From Absicoccus porci (GTDB lineage: Bacteria; Bacillota_I; Bacilli_A; Erysipelotrichales; Erysipelotrichaceae): a stretch of 44,738 nt of DNA. Below the pieces are notes generated by a model. That model ran no database searches. It was given only the letters and a program-made list of their open reading frames with translations, and had not been told where the DNA came from. A program made the translations under genes and the position numbers. Positions 1-7,477 of the stretch are shown one piece after another; the first letter of the stretch is position 1, and every line of letters begins with the position of its first letter. The stretch spans positions 886,338 through 931,075 of the forward strand of contig NZ_RJQC01000001.1 in the NCBI RefSeq assembly GCF_003725415.1. Direction: 5' to 3'.

Positions 1-75
1 AAGATGATTATCCATTTCTCCCTGAAGCATACTTTCAAACAATGGACCAAAGATTTCTTTGCGAGCATCCTGCAT
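1..75 (-). CDS. IS256-family transposase, N-terminal part, cut by the window edge
   Basis: Reading leftward from an ATG at 75 gives 25 residues (MQDARKEIFGPLFESMLQ, then GEMDNHL) before the window ends. This matches the start of the conserved region of IS256-family transposases, in which a segment like DLFGPLFExMLQGEMxxHLGY follows a short N-terminus. The reading frame continues upstream without an ATG to a TGA near 133, so either this ATG is the start or the N-terminus is damaged. No catalytic residue is in view, so activity cannot be judged. Confidence 0.6.
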   Translation of the reverse strand, partial: MQDARKEIFGPLFESMLQGEMDNHL

Positions 76-190
76 ATCGGCAGAGTTTCTTTTTATTTTA
101 GCTATGTCATAAGTGTATAATAAAAACTGTGTTCATTAGTCAGTCGTATGCATCTAACTAACTTACACAGTTTAGCTTACACTCTCGCTC
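1..190 (-). mobile_element. Left end of an IS256-like insertion sequence
   Basis: The partial transposase is preceded (rightward) by about 110 bp of non-coding DNA. It contains AAACTGTGTAAG at about 163-176 and its inverted partner ACACAGT near 125-132, like the terminal region of IS256-group elements. The exact terminus is not certain; it probably lies near 185-190, about 45 bp from the stop codon of the surface-protein gene. The other end and any target duplication are outside the window. Confidence 0.5.
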
Positions 191-233
191 CTAGATAAAT
201 TTAAAAATTCACCTATTCGTTACAGCTCCTTTT

Positions 234-2018
234 TTATATGCGTTTTTTAATCAGAACACCACCCAATGCAGCTAAAGCTGTCATCATTTCTGACATAAAC
301 AAATCCATTTCAACACCCGTGTCTACAGTTGTATTCTTTGTCGATGTTTTTATTTTTGAAATAGTTGGTGGTTGTTCAATTGTTGGGGTTTTCTTTACTT
401 CATAATTTGGTACAGATAATTCTATTTTTGGTGGTGTGACTACTCCCTTTTTAAAAGATAATTCAATTTCTTCTGGTTGAATCGCAATCATGGAGTCTTC
501 GCCAAAGATACCTGCAACAATGGATGAATTATTTCCAGATGTAGAATGACTACCAATAAACGTACGCTTTGCAGTTTGGCTCCAAGTCCATCGAACACTA
601 TTTGAGTCCAAGATATTACCCGATGACTGTGAAACATCTCCACTACCTGCTGAATAACCCGCACTACTCTGCGTCACATTTTTTCCTTTTTCTACATTTT
701 TTGCACCTTCAACACCGCCTAAATTGGAAATCAATTGATCATTATCAATATCATTAAAAGTAAATGTCGCTACTTCACCCGTTGTTTCAACCTTGTAATC
801 ATACGATCGAACAAAATCCAAGATACGACCAGAACCAGACCAGCCACCACTTGTATTTCCGCCTTCGCCAGTATTGCCACCACTTCCTGTTCCAGAATAC
901 GTAGCAAATACACCCCAAGCAATGGCTCCATTATTTTTTCCCCAAATTGCAACATAAGTACCCGTATTACTTGGTGCCTTGATATTGCTGAAAGTTAATC
1001 GAACATCGCCATTGGATGTATTACGGATCAATACAGATCCACTGCCATTGATTTTAAAAATATTATTAAATTGGGCATCGGTATTCTGATTCAAAGCATT
1101 CGACTGGATGGCATAGCGTGCTGCATCTTTTAATGATCCACTTGCAAAATCAACAACATTTTCATTACCGGTCATCTTTTGAGCCGTCTCAGCCACAACC
1201 GTTGTGTTATTGGTCCACTGAATACCGCTTTTCTTTGCGGATTCACCCGATTCATAATCTGCTAATGCTTGACGATAGGCTTCCAATTGTTGTCGTAAAT
1301 TAGCAGTTAAATGATCTTGATCAGCAATCGCTTGTGAAATAGCCGACGAATACGCCAATTGATTCTGATGAATCGCATCACGCAAAGCTTGACCTGTTAA
1401 TCCTTCTAGACTTACATATTCTGGTGTATAGTCCTTATCTGGAAGATCCGAAATCACAATTTTTGCTTGTAGATTTGCCGCTTTATTTTTGTTTTGTTCA
1501 ATTAAGCTCAAAGCATCCTTACGCACCGTTTCCATTTTACTTGTTGATTCCTGCAATGCTTCTTGATCCGCATGAATGATATCCATCGCTTCTTTAGCCT
1601 CATTTACACTAAGGGATGCATCATTTAATTCTTTTAACATGGCATTTGTTTTTTCTGTCGCATTTTGATCATTGATAGTTACCTTTTCGGTATCGCTTTG
1701 ATTGACAACCACATCACTCTTTTTCGCTGCATCGACCTCTTCTGCCAGCTTTTCCTGTGCATCATTGATTGTGGATACAGCCTGCTCTTGTGTAACCATA
1801 TCTACCGATGCAGGTATTTCTGCATCCTGTGTCTTTGTGGTTTCTGTGGTATCACTCGATACTTTTTCTGTTTCTTCTACAGGTATAGGAGCCTGATCCA
1901 CTTCATCGGCTTGAATCACCGCATTGGTTCCAAGTCCAATCACTGTAAAAGCACCTGCCATAGCTAATAATTTTACATTCGATGCTCGACTCTCTTTTCT
2001 TTTTTGTTGTGTATACAT
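234..2018 (-). CDS. Cell-wall-anchored surface protein, alpha-helical stalk plus GbpC/antigen I/II-like domain
   Basis: The 594-residue protein starts with a basic N-terminus and a hydrophobic signal peptide (about residues 15-36, ending VIQA before DEVDQ). Residues about 45-260 are rich in A, E, K, Q and D and look helical or coiled-coil. Residues about 270-490 are Gly, Ser, Asn and Thr rich and beta-like, resembling the glucan-binding protein C / antigen I/II variable domain of streptococcal adhesins (for example GVFATYSGTG and FTFNDIDNDQ). A short Pro-rich segment follows. The C-terminus has a sortase-type tail: VDTG in place of LPxTG, a hydrophobic stretch (MTALAALGGVLI) and a basic end (KKRI). 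The likely role is adhesion at the cell surface. The GbpC assignment is from pattern, not a search. Confidence 0.6.
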   Translation of the reverse strand: MYTQQKRKESRASNVKLLAMAGAFTVIGLGTNAVIQADEVDQAPIPVEETEKVSSDTTETTKTQDAEIPASVDMVTQEQAVSTINDAQEKLAEEVDAAKKSDVVVNQSDTEKVTINDQNATEKTNAMLKELNDASLSVNEAKEAMDIIHADQEALQESTSKMETVRKDALSLIEQNKNKAANLQAKIVISDLPDKDYTPEYVSLEGLTGQALRDAIHQNQLAYSSAISQAIADQDHLTANLRQQLEAYRQALADYESGESAKKSGIQWTNNTTVVAETAQKMTGNENVVDFASGSLKDAARYAIQSNALNQNTDAQFNNIFKINGSGSVLIRNTSNGDVRLTFSNIKAPSNTGTYVAIWGKNNGAIAWGVFATYSGTGSGGNTGEGGNTSGGWSGSGRILDFVRSYDYKVETTGEVATFTFNDIDNDQLISNLGGVEGAKNVEKGKNVTQSSAGYSAGSGDVSQSSGNILDSNSVRWTWSQTAKRTFIGSHSTSGNNSSIVAGIFGEDSMIAIQPEEIELSFKKGVVTPPKIELSVPNYEVKKTPTIEQPPTISKIKTSTKNTTVDTGVEMDLFMSEMMTALAALGGVLIKKRI

Positions 2019-2038
2019 TTCCTTTTCTCTCTTTCTAT

Positions 2039-2065
2039 CTTACTTTTGATCCAGTTAAAAGTAAG
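2039..2065 (-). promoter_or_regulatory. Perfect 9-bp inverted repeat in the 5' region of the surface-protein gene
   Basis: CTTACTTTT and AAAAGTAAG are separated by 9 bases (GATCCAGTT). It lies about 21-47 bases upstream of the surface-protein ATG and overlaps the end of the short leader ORF. No U-tract follows, so it is not a classic terminator. It could be an mRNA hairpin or a dimeric operator. Confidence 0.45.
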
Positions 2066-2093
2066 TAGAAGTCCGCACATTCGATCGTTTCAT
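2055..2093 (-). CDS. Possible 12-residue leader ORF upstream of the surface-protein gene
   Basis: A strong ribosome site (GGAGGG, 6 bases before the ATG) precedes a 12-codon ORF, MKRSNVRTSTYF, ending in TAA at 2055-2057. The stop codon lies next to the stem of the hairpin at 2039-2065. A good ribosome site, a very short ORF and a hairpin before the next gene resemble translational or transcriptional leader regulation, but the ORF could also be a chance or vestigial start. Confidence 0.35.
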   Translation of the reverse strand: MKRSNVRTSTYF

Positions 2094-2137
2094 TTTTTCC
2101 CTCCTCTATATTCAAATACGTGCTTTTTTTTTAAATG

Positions 2138-2170
2138 ACAAAAAAACGTATAGGTTCATTGCCCTATACG
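2138..2170 (-). terminator. Rho-independent terminator after the P-loop kinase gene
   Basis: On the minus strand the stem CGTATAGG/CCTATACG (2162-2170 with 2146-2154) is followed by seven T residues. The stem includes or borders the stop codon of the P-loop kinase gene at 2156-2158. Confidence 0.75.
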
Positions 2171-2872
2171 ATAAAAACGACCATTTTTTATATACACATC
2201 TAAATTAGCAGATTGAGAATGAGCACAAACCATATTTACATTATATTTGTCACTCTTCTCATAAAATTTTATGGCTTCTTCTTTTGTCAGACCACCTTGT
2301 ATTTTTCTTTGTATCAATCTTTGCTTCAATACTTTTAGGTCTTCATGAAGCAAAACACTGGTATCACATAAAGGATACAATTGATTCCATGGCTCTTGAT
2401 CCAATAATAAATAATTTCCTTCAATAATAATGATATCTTTGGTCACATGAATCTGATCTTTGATCACGTCATGTATCGTACGATCATAAATGGGCCAAAG
2501 AACATCTTGGCTTTTCATTTGGCTGATTTTTTCAAACAGTCCATCGACATCAAATGTTTCAGGTCCCCCTTTAATGGATTTTAAAAGAAGAGATTTGCCC
2601 TTTCGTTGTGTGGTATGTGTTTCTAAATAATGATTGGAATAATGAAAGCCATCCATTCCCAAACCTTGTACACGATTGGATAATTGTTCCAATAAAAGTA
2701 ACAATGTAGATTTTCCAGCTCCTGGTGGTGCCGCTAAAAATACAATGGTTCTGCCATTTTTTGCTTCTAAACTTTGTATCCATGGCTTCCATAGATTATC
2801 AATATCTTTTTGATCATATTGCACTTGAACAGGCAAACCATTGACTACCCAATCAAATTGTATGATTGCCAC
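2156..2872 (-). CDS. P-loop nucleoside/nucleotide kinase family protein
   Basis: A 238-residue cytoplasmic protein with a Walker A motif AAPPGAGKST (about residues 49-58), a GMDGFHYSN substrate loop typical of the uridine kinase/pantothenate kinase-like fold, and IIIIEGNYLLL (Walker B-like, followed by the lid). These features match the family annotated as nucleoside/nucleotide kinase, which includes fructose/ribose-type small-molecule kinases; the substrate is not predictable. The chosen start is GTG at 2872, because GGAGG lies 7 bases before it. A more distal ATG at 2917 lacks a ribosome site and overlaps the upstream terminator. It has terminators on both sides and is probably monocistronic. 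Confidence 0.75.
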   Translation of the reverse strand: MAIIQFDWVVNGLPVQVQYDQKDIDNLWKPWIQSLEAKNGRTIVFLAAPPGAGKSTLLLLLEQLSNRVQGLGMDGFHYSNHYLETHTTQRKGKSLLLKSIKGGPETFDVDGLFEKISQMKSQDVLWPIYDRTIHDVIKDQIHVTKDIIIIEGNYLLLDQEPWNQLYPLCDTSVLLHEDLKVLKQRLIQRKIQGGLTKEEAIKFYEKSDKYNVNMVCAHSQSANLDVYIKNGRFYRIGQ

Positions 2873-2901
2873 TTTGATTCCTCCATATCTTATTTCTATA
2901 A

Positions 2902-2932
2902 GAAAAGGGCATATCAAAAGAGATATACCCTA
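2902..2932 (-). terminator. Terminator after the AIM24-family gene
   Basis: On the minus strand GGGTATATC pairs with GATATGCCC (one G-U pair) across a 6-base loop, followed by TTTTCTT. It sits just after the stop at 2939. Confidence 0.65.
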
Positions 2933-2938
2933 TGTTGA

Positions 2939-3637
2939 TTAATTTGAAGAAGTTTGAATAAATGGTTGAATGGCCTGTGCTAAATTATGAATATTGCGGG
3001 TTTGAATCAAAACCTTACCATTGCCATGAAATTCATTAACTAATCCTTCACCCGTTGTAAATCCGAATGTACCGCTCGCAATGCGAATATCATAATCTAA
3101 AGAAGCATCCCAAGCAACAACATGTTCATTATCAATCGTTATCGGATGATCTGAACGAACTTCTAAAGCCAAGAGATCACCAAAGGCATTGACCATGACA
3201 TCTCCAGTGCCTTCTGTTGCCATGATAAAGAACCCACCGGTTCCACCTAATAAAGCTTTACCGACCGTTTGTTTTTTCATCACATAGGAAACACTATCAT
3301 CACAACAAAGAAAAGCACCTGTGTTTAAACAATATTGATGCATGGAATCCACTTTTAAACACTGTATTTTTCCTGGTGCTGAAGGAGCTACACCAATAAA
3401 AGCATCATTCGTTAAGCCTTTAGCATGTGTCATAAATAGGCTTTCACCACTTGTCAGGCTACGTCCCATGGCACTGATCAAACCGCCAACACCCTTCTTT
3501 TTGGAATTCATCTTACCACTCAATTCAACATTTGAAAGATAGGCCATGGCCCCTCGTTCAATTTTAACAACTTCATTTTTATCCAAATGGATATGAACCA
3601 ATGGACAATCGGAATCGCCTTGTATTTGATATTTCAT
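2939..3637 (-). CDS. TIGR00266 / AIM24 family protein
   Basis: A 232-residue Gly-rich beta protein matching the bacterial AIM24 (TIGR00266) family: an N-terminal MKYQIQGDSDCPLVHIHL, a VKIERGAMAYLS segment, then repeated beta strands such as GGTGGFFIMATEGTGDV and FTTGEGLVNEF. The family forms a double-stranded beta-helix-like fold of unknown biochemical role. No signal peptide or membrane segment is seen. The start was moved to the ATG at 3637, which has GGAGG 5 bases upstream; an ATG four codons earlier overlaps that ribosome site. It is divergent from the UPF0340 gene at 3750. Confidence 0.8.
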   Translation of the reverse strand: MKYQIQGDSDCPLVHIHLDKNEVVKIERGAMAYLSNVELSGKMNSKKKGVGGLISAMGRSLTSGESLFMTHAKGLTNDAFIGVAPSAPGKIQCLKVDSMHQYCLNTGAFLCCDDSVSYVMKKQTVGKALLGGTGGFFIMATEGTGDVMVNAFGDLLALEVRSDHPITIDNEHVVAWDASLDYDIRIASGTFGFTTGEGLVNEFHGNGKVLIQTRNIHNLAQAIQPFIQTSSN

Positions 3638-3724
3638 AGTATCCTCCACTGCCTGTCTTCATTATCATTATATCATGCAACTGTTTTCATCTGCATTATA
3701 CTTTTTCTTTTTCATAGGAGCGAT

Positions 3725-3730
3725 TATAAT
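3725..3730 (+). promoter_or_regulatory. -10 box for the UPF0340 gene
   Basis: A perfect TATAAT lies 20 bases upstream of the ATG at 3750, with the ribosome site GGAGGG between them. The -35 region 17 bases upstream is T-rich (TTTTTC) and poor, so this is only partly supported. Confidence 0.4.
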
Positions 3731-3749
3731 AGAAACGGAGGGATTTTTA

Positions 3750-4313
3750 ATGAATCTAGATACAATACAAAAACAAGTAGAACAGGCTGTTGATGAAGTT
3801 TGTGATGCCGCACATCTACATGAAGGTCAGCTTTTTGTCGTTGGTTGCTCTTCTTCTGAAGTCTTAGGCGAAATGATTGGCACTCACACAAATGTGGATG
3901 TTGCCAAAGTCATTTATGAAGGTATCGTTCATGTATTAGAGCCAAGAAAAATTGATCTAGCCGTACAATGTTGTGAACATTTAAATCGTGCTTTAGTTGT
4001 CAATGAATCTGTTATGAAAAAGTATAATTTAGAACAGGTCAATGCCATTCCTCAACCTAATCATGCAGGTGGTGCTTTGGGAACGGTAGCCTATGAAGAA
4101 ATGAAAGATGCCGTTGTTGTTGAGGATATCCATGCCCAAGCCGATGCAGGAATCGATATTGGTAGTACTCTAATTGGTATGCACATTCATCCTGTTGTTG
4201 TTCCTTTACGTATTTCTTTCGATACCATTGGACAAGCTCGTTTAACTTGTGCACGACGTCGTCCTAAATATGTTGGTGGTGCTCGTGCCATTTATGATCA
4301 AAATTTAATGTAG
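3750..4313 (+). CDS. UPF0340 / TIGR01440 family protein (YwlG-like)
   Basis: A 187-residue protein with the characteristic pattern of the UPF0340 (DUF436) family: VVGCSSSEVLGEMIGTHTN near the N-terminus, LAVQCCEHLNRALVV in the middle, QPNHAGGALGTVAY, and an ending with RRRPKYVGGARAIYD. The function of the family is unknown; the paired Cys and the Gly-rich loop suggest a small-molecule binding or enzymatic role. The start at 3750 has GGAGGG 8 bases upstream; an earlier in-frame ATG at 3675 has no ribosome site. Confidence 0.85.
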   Translation: MNLDTIQKQVEQAVDEVCDAAHLHEGQLFVVGCSSSEVLGEMIGTHTNVDVAKVIYEGIVHVLEPRKIDLAVQCCEHLNRALVVNESVMKKYNLEQVNAIPQPNHAGGALGTVAYEEMKDAVVVEDIHAQADAGIDIGSTLIGMHIHPVVVPLRISFDTIGQARLTCARRRPKYVGGARAIYDQNLM

Positions 4314-4380
4314 AAAATTTCCTCATCTAAACAAAAAATTCACTTTGCATTGATATTCTATCAATCGAGGTGATTTTTTT

Positions 4381-4782
4381 ATGCCAAATTTTATTTACTA
4401 TGATTATATGAAAAGTCGCGTTTGTCTTGTGAAAGAAGATCAAACTACTTATGAAACAGATACAAATATCAAAAAATATCTGGATCGAATTTGTTTAGAG
4501 AATGGATCTACGCTAAAAGGCCGTATGGAAGCCTATAAATATAATATGTCACGTTTTCGTCGTATTCCTATTCTTGTCAATCAACATTTACTGTATTTCC
4601 CCGTTTCTACCGTTGAACATATGGAAGATACCTATGTAAATATGTACGCTATTTCGCATATTGAATATCAAGAAAAAATGTGCACGATCCATTTCTTAGA
4701 TCATACACATCTGAATTGTAAGAATCCCAAACAAATTGAAAAAACCTACTTTTATTCACGCCAATATGCATTGCATTTTTAG
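4381..4782 (+). CDS. comK: ComK-like competence transcription factor, short form
   Basis: The 133-residue protein matches the core of the ComK family: RICLENGSTLKGRMEAYKY corresponds to the Bacillus RSCRFFGSSYAGRKAG region, followed by RRIPILVNQHLLYFPVST (compare PPIMVDPSNQIFLFPTLS), YAISHIEYQ and a late segment around YFYSRQYA. In Bacillus ComK activates DNA-uptake genes. This version lacks most of the N-terminal extension and the roughly 40-residue C-terminal tail of the 192-residue Bacillus protein, the tail being the part targeted by MecA/ClpCP. A ribosome site (GAGGTG) lies 8 bases before the ATG. It is convergent with ridA and their stop codons overlap (4779-4782). No other competence gene is in the window. 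Confidence 0.7.
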   Translation: MPNFIYYDYMKSRVCLVKEDQTTYETDTNIKKYLDRICLENGSTLKGRMEAYKYNMSRFRRIPILVNQHLLYFPVSTVEHMEDTYVNMYAISHIEYQEKMCTIHFLDHTHLNCKNPKQIEKTYFYSRQYALHF

Positions 4783-5183
4783 CAACCATCACATCCTGCA
4801 CAATGTGAATCTTTCATAGAATTCTCATAACGTAATGTATTCAAAGCAAATGCTTCAATTTGTACTAATGCATCTTCTGGAAGATGATCTACACCAATAA
4901 TTGTACATGCTGGATAGGGGGCTTCAAAAAACTGTTTATACACATCCAAGAACGTAGCACGATCTTCTAAATGTTTTAAGTAGATTGTTGTTTTTACAAT
5001 GTGACGCATTTCCAAATCCATCAAAGAAAGTTGTCCATCCAATTTTTCACAAGCAGTTCGAGCTTGTTGCTCGATTGTTTGACCCTGTCCAATTTGTCCA
5101 CTCACAAAAACAAAATCTCCCAAACTTACAATATTTGAAATACATTCATCTTGTATATTTTTTCCATGTAGAAATACATTCAT
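4779..5183 (-). CDS. RidA-family (YjgF) protein with a Cys-rich tail
   Basis: A 134-residue protein with the RidA fold pattern: ISNIVSLGDFVFVSGQIG, LDGQLSLMDLEMRHIVKTTIYL, YPACTIIGVDHLPEDALVQIEAFAL. Canonical RidA imine deaminases have an Arg in the PxRS(x)V segment; here that segment reads PACTIIGV, so the catalytic Arg appears to be missing. The C-terminus ends HCAGCDGC, which is unusual for the family and could bind metal. The start at 5183 is preceded by GGAGG; it is the last gene of the miaB - RNase J - ftsK operon, 20 bases after ftsK. Confidence 0.75.
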   Translation of the reverse strand: MNVFLHGKNIQDECISNIVSLGDFVFVSGQIGQGQTIEQQARTACEKLDGQLSLMDLEMRHIVKTTIYLKHLEDRATFLDVYKQFFEAPYPACTIIGVDHLPEDALVQIEAFALNTLRYENSMKDSHCAGCDGC

Positions 5184-5203
5184 AAAGATATCCTCCACGA
5201 TTA

Positions 5204-7462
5204 TTATACGGATTCTGATTCGTCTTCCAAAGTATTATGCACTAAAATCTTTCGAGGCTTGCTGCCATTGGCAGGACCAATGATGCCTTCTTTTTCTAAA
5301 GAATCCATCAAACGAGCAGCACGAGAATATCCCACGGAAAAACGTCGTTGAATCAAGGATGTACTTGCGCGATTCGATTGAATCACGAATTTTTTTACAT
5401 CTTCATACATGGGATCGGATGAAACGGCTTGTACTTGTCCTCCTTGTGAAGCAATATCTTTGAGTTGAATAAAAGCGTCATCATATTGTGGTTTCCCTTG
5501 CGATTTTACGTATTCTGCAATACGATTGACTTCTTCATCCGTAATAAATACACCTTGGATACGATGACAAGTTGTTTCCCCATTCGGTTTATATAACATA
5601 TCTCCATAGCCTAACAATCGTTCGGCTCCGACTTGATCAATGATGGTTCGAGAATCGACAGCTTGTGAAACCGCAAACGCAATACGACTTGGAATATTGG
5701 CTTTGATCACACCTGTAATAACATCGACACTCGGTCTTTGCGTAGCCACAACCAAATGGATACCAGCAGCACGAGCCAATTGGGTAATGCGTTGAATGCT
5801 TGCTTCGACTTCTTTAGCAGCCACTAACATTAAATCAGCCAATTCGTCAATAATTACGACAATGCTTGGCATAGGTTGTAGATGTTCTTCTGGATGAGCA
5901 GCCACCATTTTATTATAGGCAGTAATATTACGAACACCTGTCTGACCAAATACATCATACCGATGATCCATCATATTGACGATAACTTTTAACGCTTTAT
6001 TGGCCATATCGCCATCGGTGATCACCGGTGCTAATAAATGTGGTACATCTTGATAAGGGGTAAATTCTACTTTTTTGGGATCAATCAGTACTAACTTAAC
6101 TTCATCTGGTCGAGTTCGCATCAATAAAGAACAGATAATGGAATTAACACAAACTGATTTTCCTGATCCAGTCGCTCCGGCAATCAATAAGTGTGGCATT
6201 CGATTCAATTGTCCATACACATTGGTTCCCATCAAATCTTTTCCTAAACAAAATAACAATTTTTTATCTGCATATTTGGCAGGAATACCACGCATCAAAT
6301 CTTTCATTTGTACACTGGTTTTTTCCACATTTGGAATTTCAATGCCCACAGCATTCTTTCCTGGAATTGGTGCTTCGATACGAATATCCGTAGCTGCTAA
6401 TCCCATTTTAATATCGTATTGAAGATTCGAAATCTTGTTTACACGTACACCTAATTCGGGTTTGATTTCAAACTTAGTTACGCTTGGACCAATATGAATC
6501 TGTACTAATTCCGCGCCAACACCAAATTCGTTTAGTATTTCAATCAATTTCTTACCTTGTTCCTTGGCAGTAGCGGCATTCACATTATTTTTAGATTTCT
6601 TTTCAATGGGATTCAAAACACTTAACGATGGAAGTTTGTAGTCTTTGTATACATCTTCTCCGAAATGGAAGGTTGTCCTTGACTGTTCCACGGGTTTTGT
6701 TTCGATAACCGGTTTTATATTTGCGGAATCAATCGGTTCAGGAATGGAGACAGGTTTTGAAACTTCTTTTTTCGAATCTGCATCGATAAAGAGTGATTCC
6801 GGTTCATCGGGTTCTTCATCCTCCCATGTATCATCGATGATTGGCTTATTAACTGGTTTTCTTTTCTTTTTCGTTTGTTTCTCTTTTTTGGGTTCATTCA
6901 CCAACTGAACGATAGAATCATAACCAAATAAGAGAATGCTCATCAATAAGAATAAAATCGCAAATATATAAGAACCAACCACATCAAACATCGATCCCAA
7001 TACACCAAACAATAGTGTTCCAATCAGTCCGCCTTGCGTAATGACTTCTCCACTTAAAATGGGAATTAGATGTCTGAACACAAATTGAATTCCAAACCAA
7101 TAGTTGCGACCTAAATCAGAGAATTCTTGAATCGATACAAATAACAGCCCTGCCATCAAGAATAAACACGTTGCGACCCAATATCTTGGTTTGATTCGTT
7201 CAAATGAAAAACGAATTAGATGCAATAGGCAGACAATCACAACAAGAACCAACACAGGTATTGTAAAAATGCCCACAAAAAGAGCAACCAAACGATAAAG
7301 GAAGCCACCTACTATACCGACTTGGATCATAGCCAAAATGGCCATGGTCGCAATGAAAAGCAGAAGACACATTCGAAGTGCATTCGATTGTGTCTTTTTT
7401 GTTGATCTATTTTTTTTCGTGGTTTTTTTTCTTGTTCTTTTTTTTCGCTTGGCATTTGCCAT
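5204..7462 (-). CDS. ftsK: DNA translocase FtsK/SpoIIIE
   Basis: 752 residues. The N-terminus is very basic, followed by about four membrane segments (residues about 28-180), a charged linker (about 190-290), then the RecA-like motor with Walker A GATGSGKS (about residue 440) and Walker B VVIIDELADLM. A C-terminal winged-helix gamma domain (about 690-750, QRRFSVGYSRAARLMDSLE) recognises KOPS/SRS-like sequences in the family. It pumps chromosomal DNA through the closing septum at division. The length is normal. The ATG at 7462 has GGTGG upstream. It lies 15 bases after the RNase J-like gene and 20 bases before ridA, in one operon. Confidence 0.95.
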   Translation of the reverse strand: MANAKRKKRTRKKTTKKNRSTKKTQSNALRMCLLLFIATMAILAMIQVGIVGGFLYRLVALFVGIFTIPVLVLVVIVCLLHLIRFSFERIKPRYWVATCLFLMAGLLFVSIQEFSDLGRNYWFGIQFVFRHLIPILSGEVITQGGLIGTLLFGVLGSMFDVVGSYIFAILFLLMSILLFGYDSIVQLVNEPKKEKQTKKKRKPVNKPIIDDTWEDEEPDEPESLFIDADSKKEVSKPVSIPEPIDSANIKPVIETKPVEQSRTTFHFGEDVYKDYKLPSLSVLNPIEKKSKNNVNAATAKEQGKKLIEILNEFGVGAELVQIHIGPSVTKFEIKPELGVRVNKISNLQYDIKMGLAATDIRIEAPIPGKNAVGIEIPNVEKTSVQMKDLMRGIPAKYADKKLLFCLGKDLMGTNVYGQLNRMPHLLIAGATGSGKSVCVNSIICSLLMRTRPDEVKLVLIDPKKVEFTPYQDVPHLLAPVITDGDMANKALKVIVNMMDHRYDVFGQTGVRNITAYNKMVAAHPEEHLQPMPSIVVIIDELADLMLVAAKEVEASIQRITQLARAAGIHLVVATQRPSVDVITGVIKANIPSRIAFAVSQAVDSRTIIDQVGAERLLGYGDMLYKPNGETTCHRIQGVFITDEEVNRIAEYVKSQGKPQYDDAFIQLKDIASQGGQVQAVSSDPMYEDVKKFVIQSNRASTSLIQRRFSVGYSRAARLMDSLEKEGIIGPANGSKPRKILVHNTLEDESESV

Positions 7463-7477
7463 CGAATCACCACCTTT

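Noticed and set aside
569..998. Plus-strand ORFs opposite the surface gene
   Set aside because: They are shadow frames of a well-supported minus-strand gene, with no ribosome sites or protein-like composition.
4381..4782. LytTR-type DNA-binding regulator
   Set aside because: The region around CLENGSTLKGR and RRIPILV fits ComK better than LytTR; no LytTR signature was seen.
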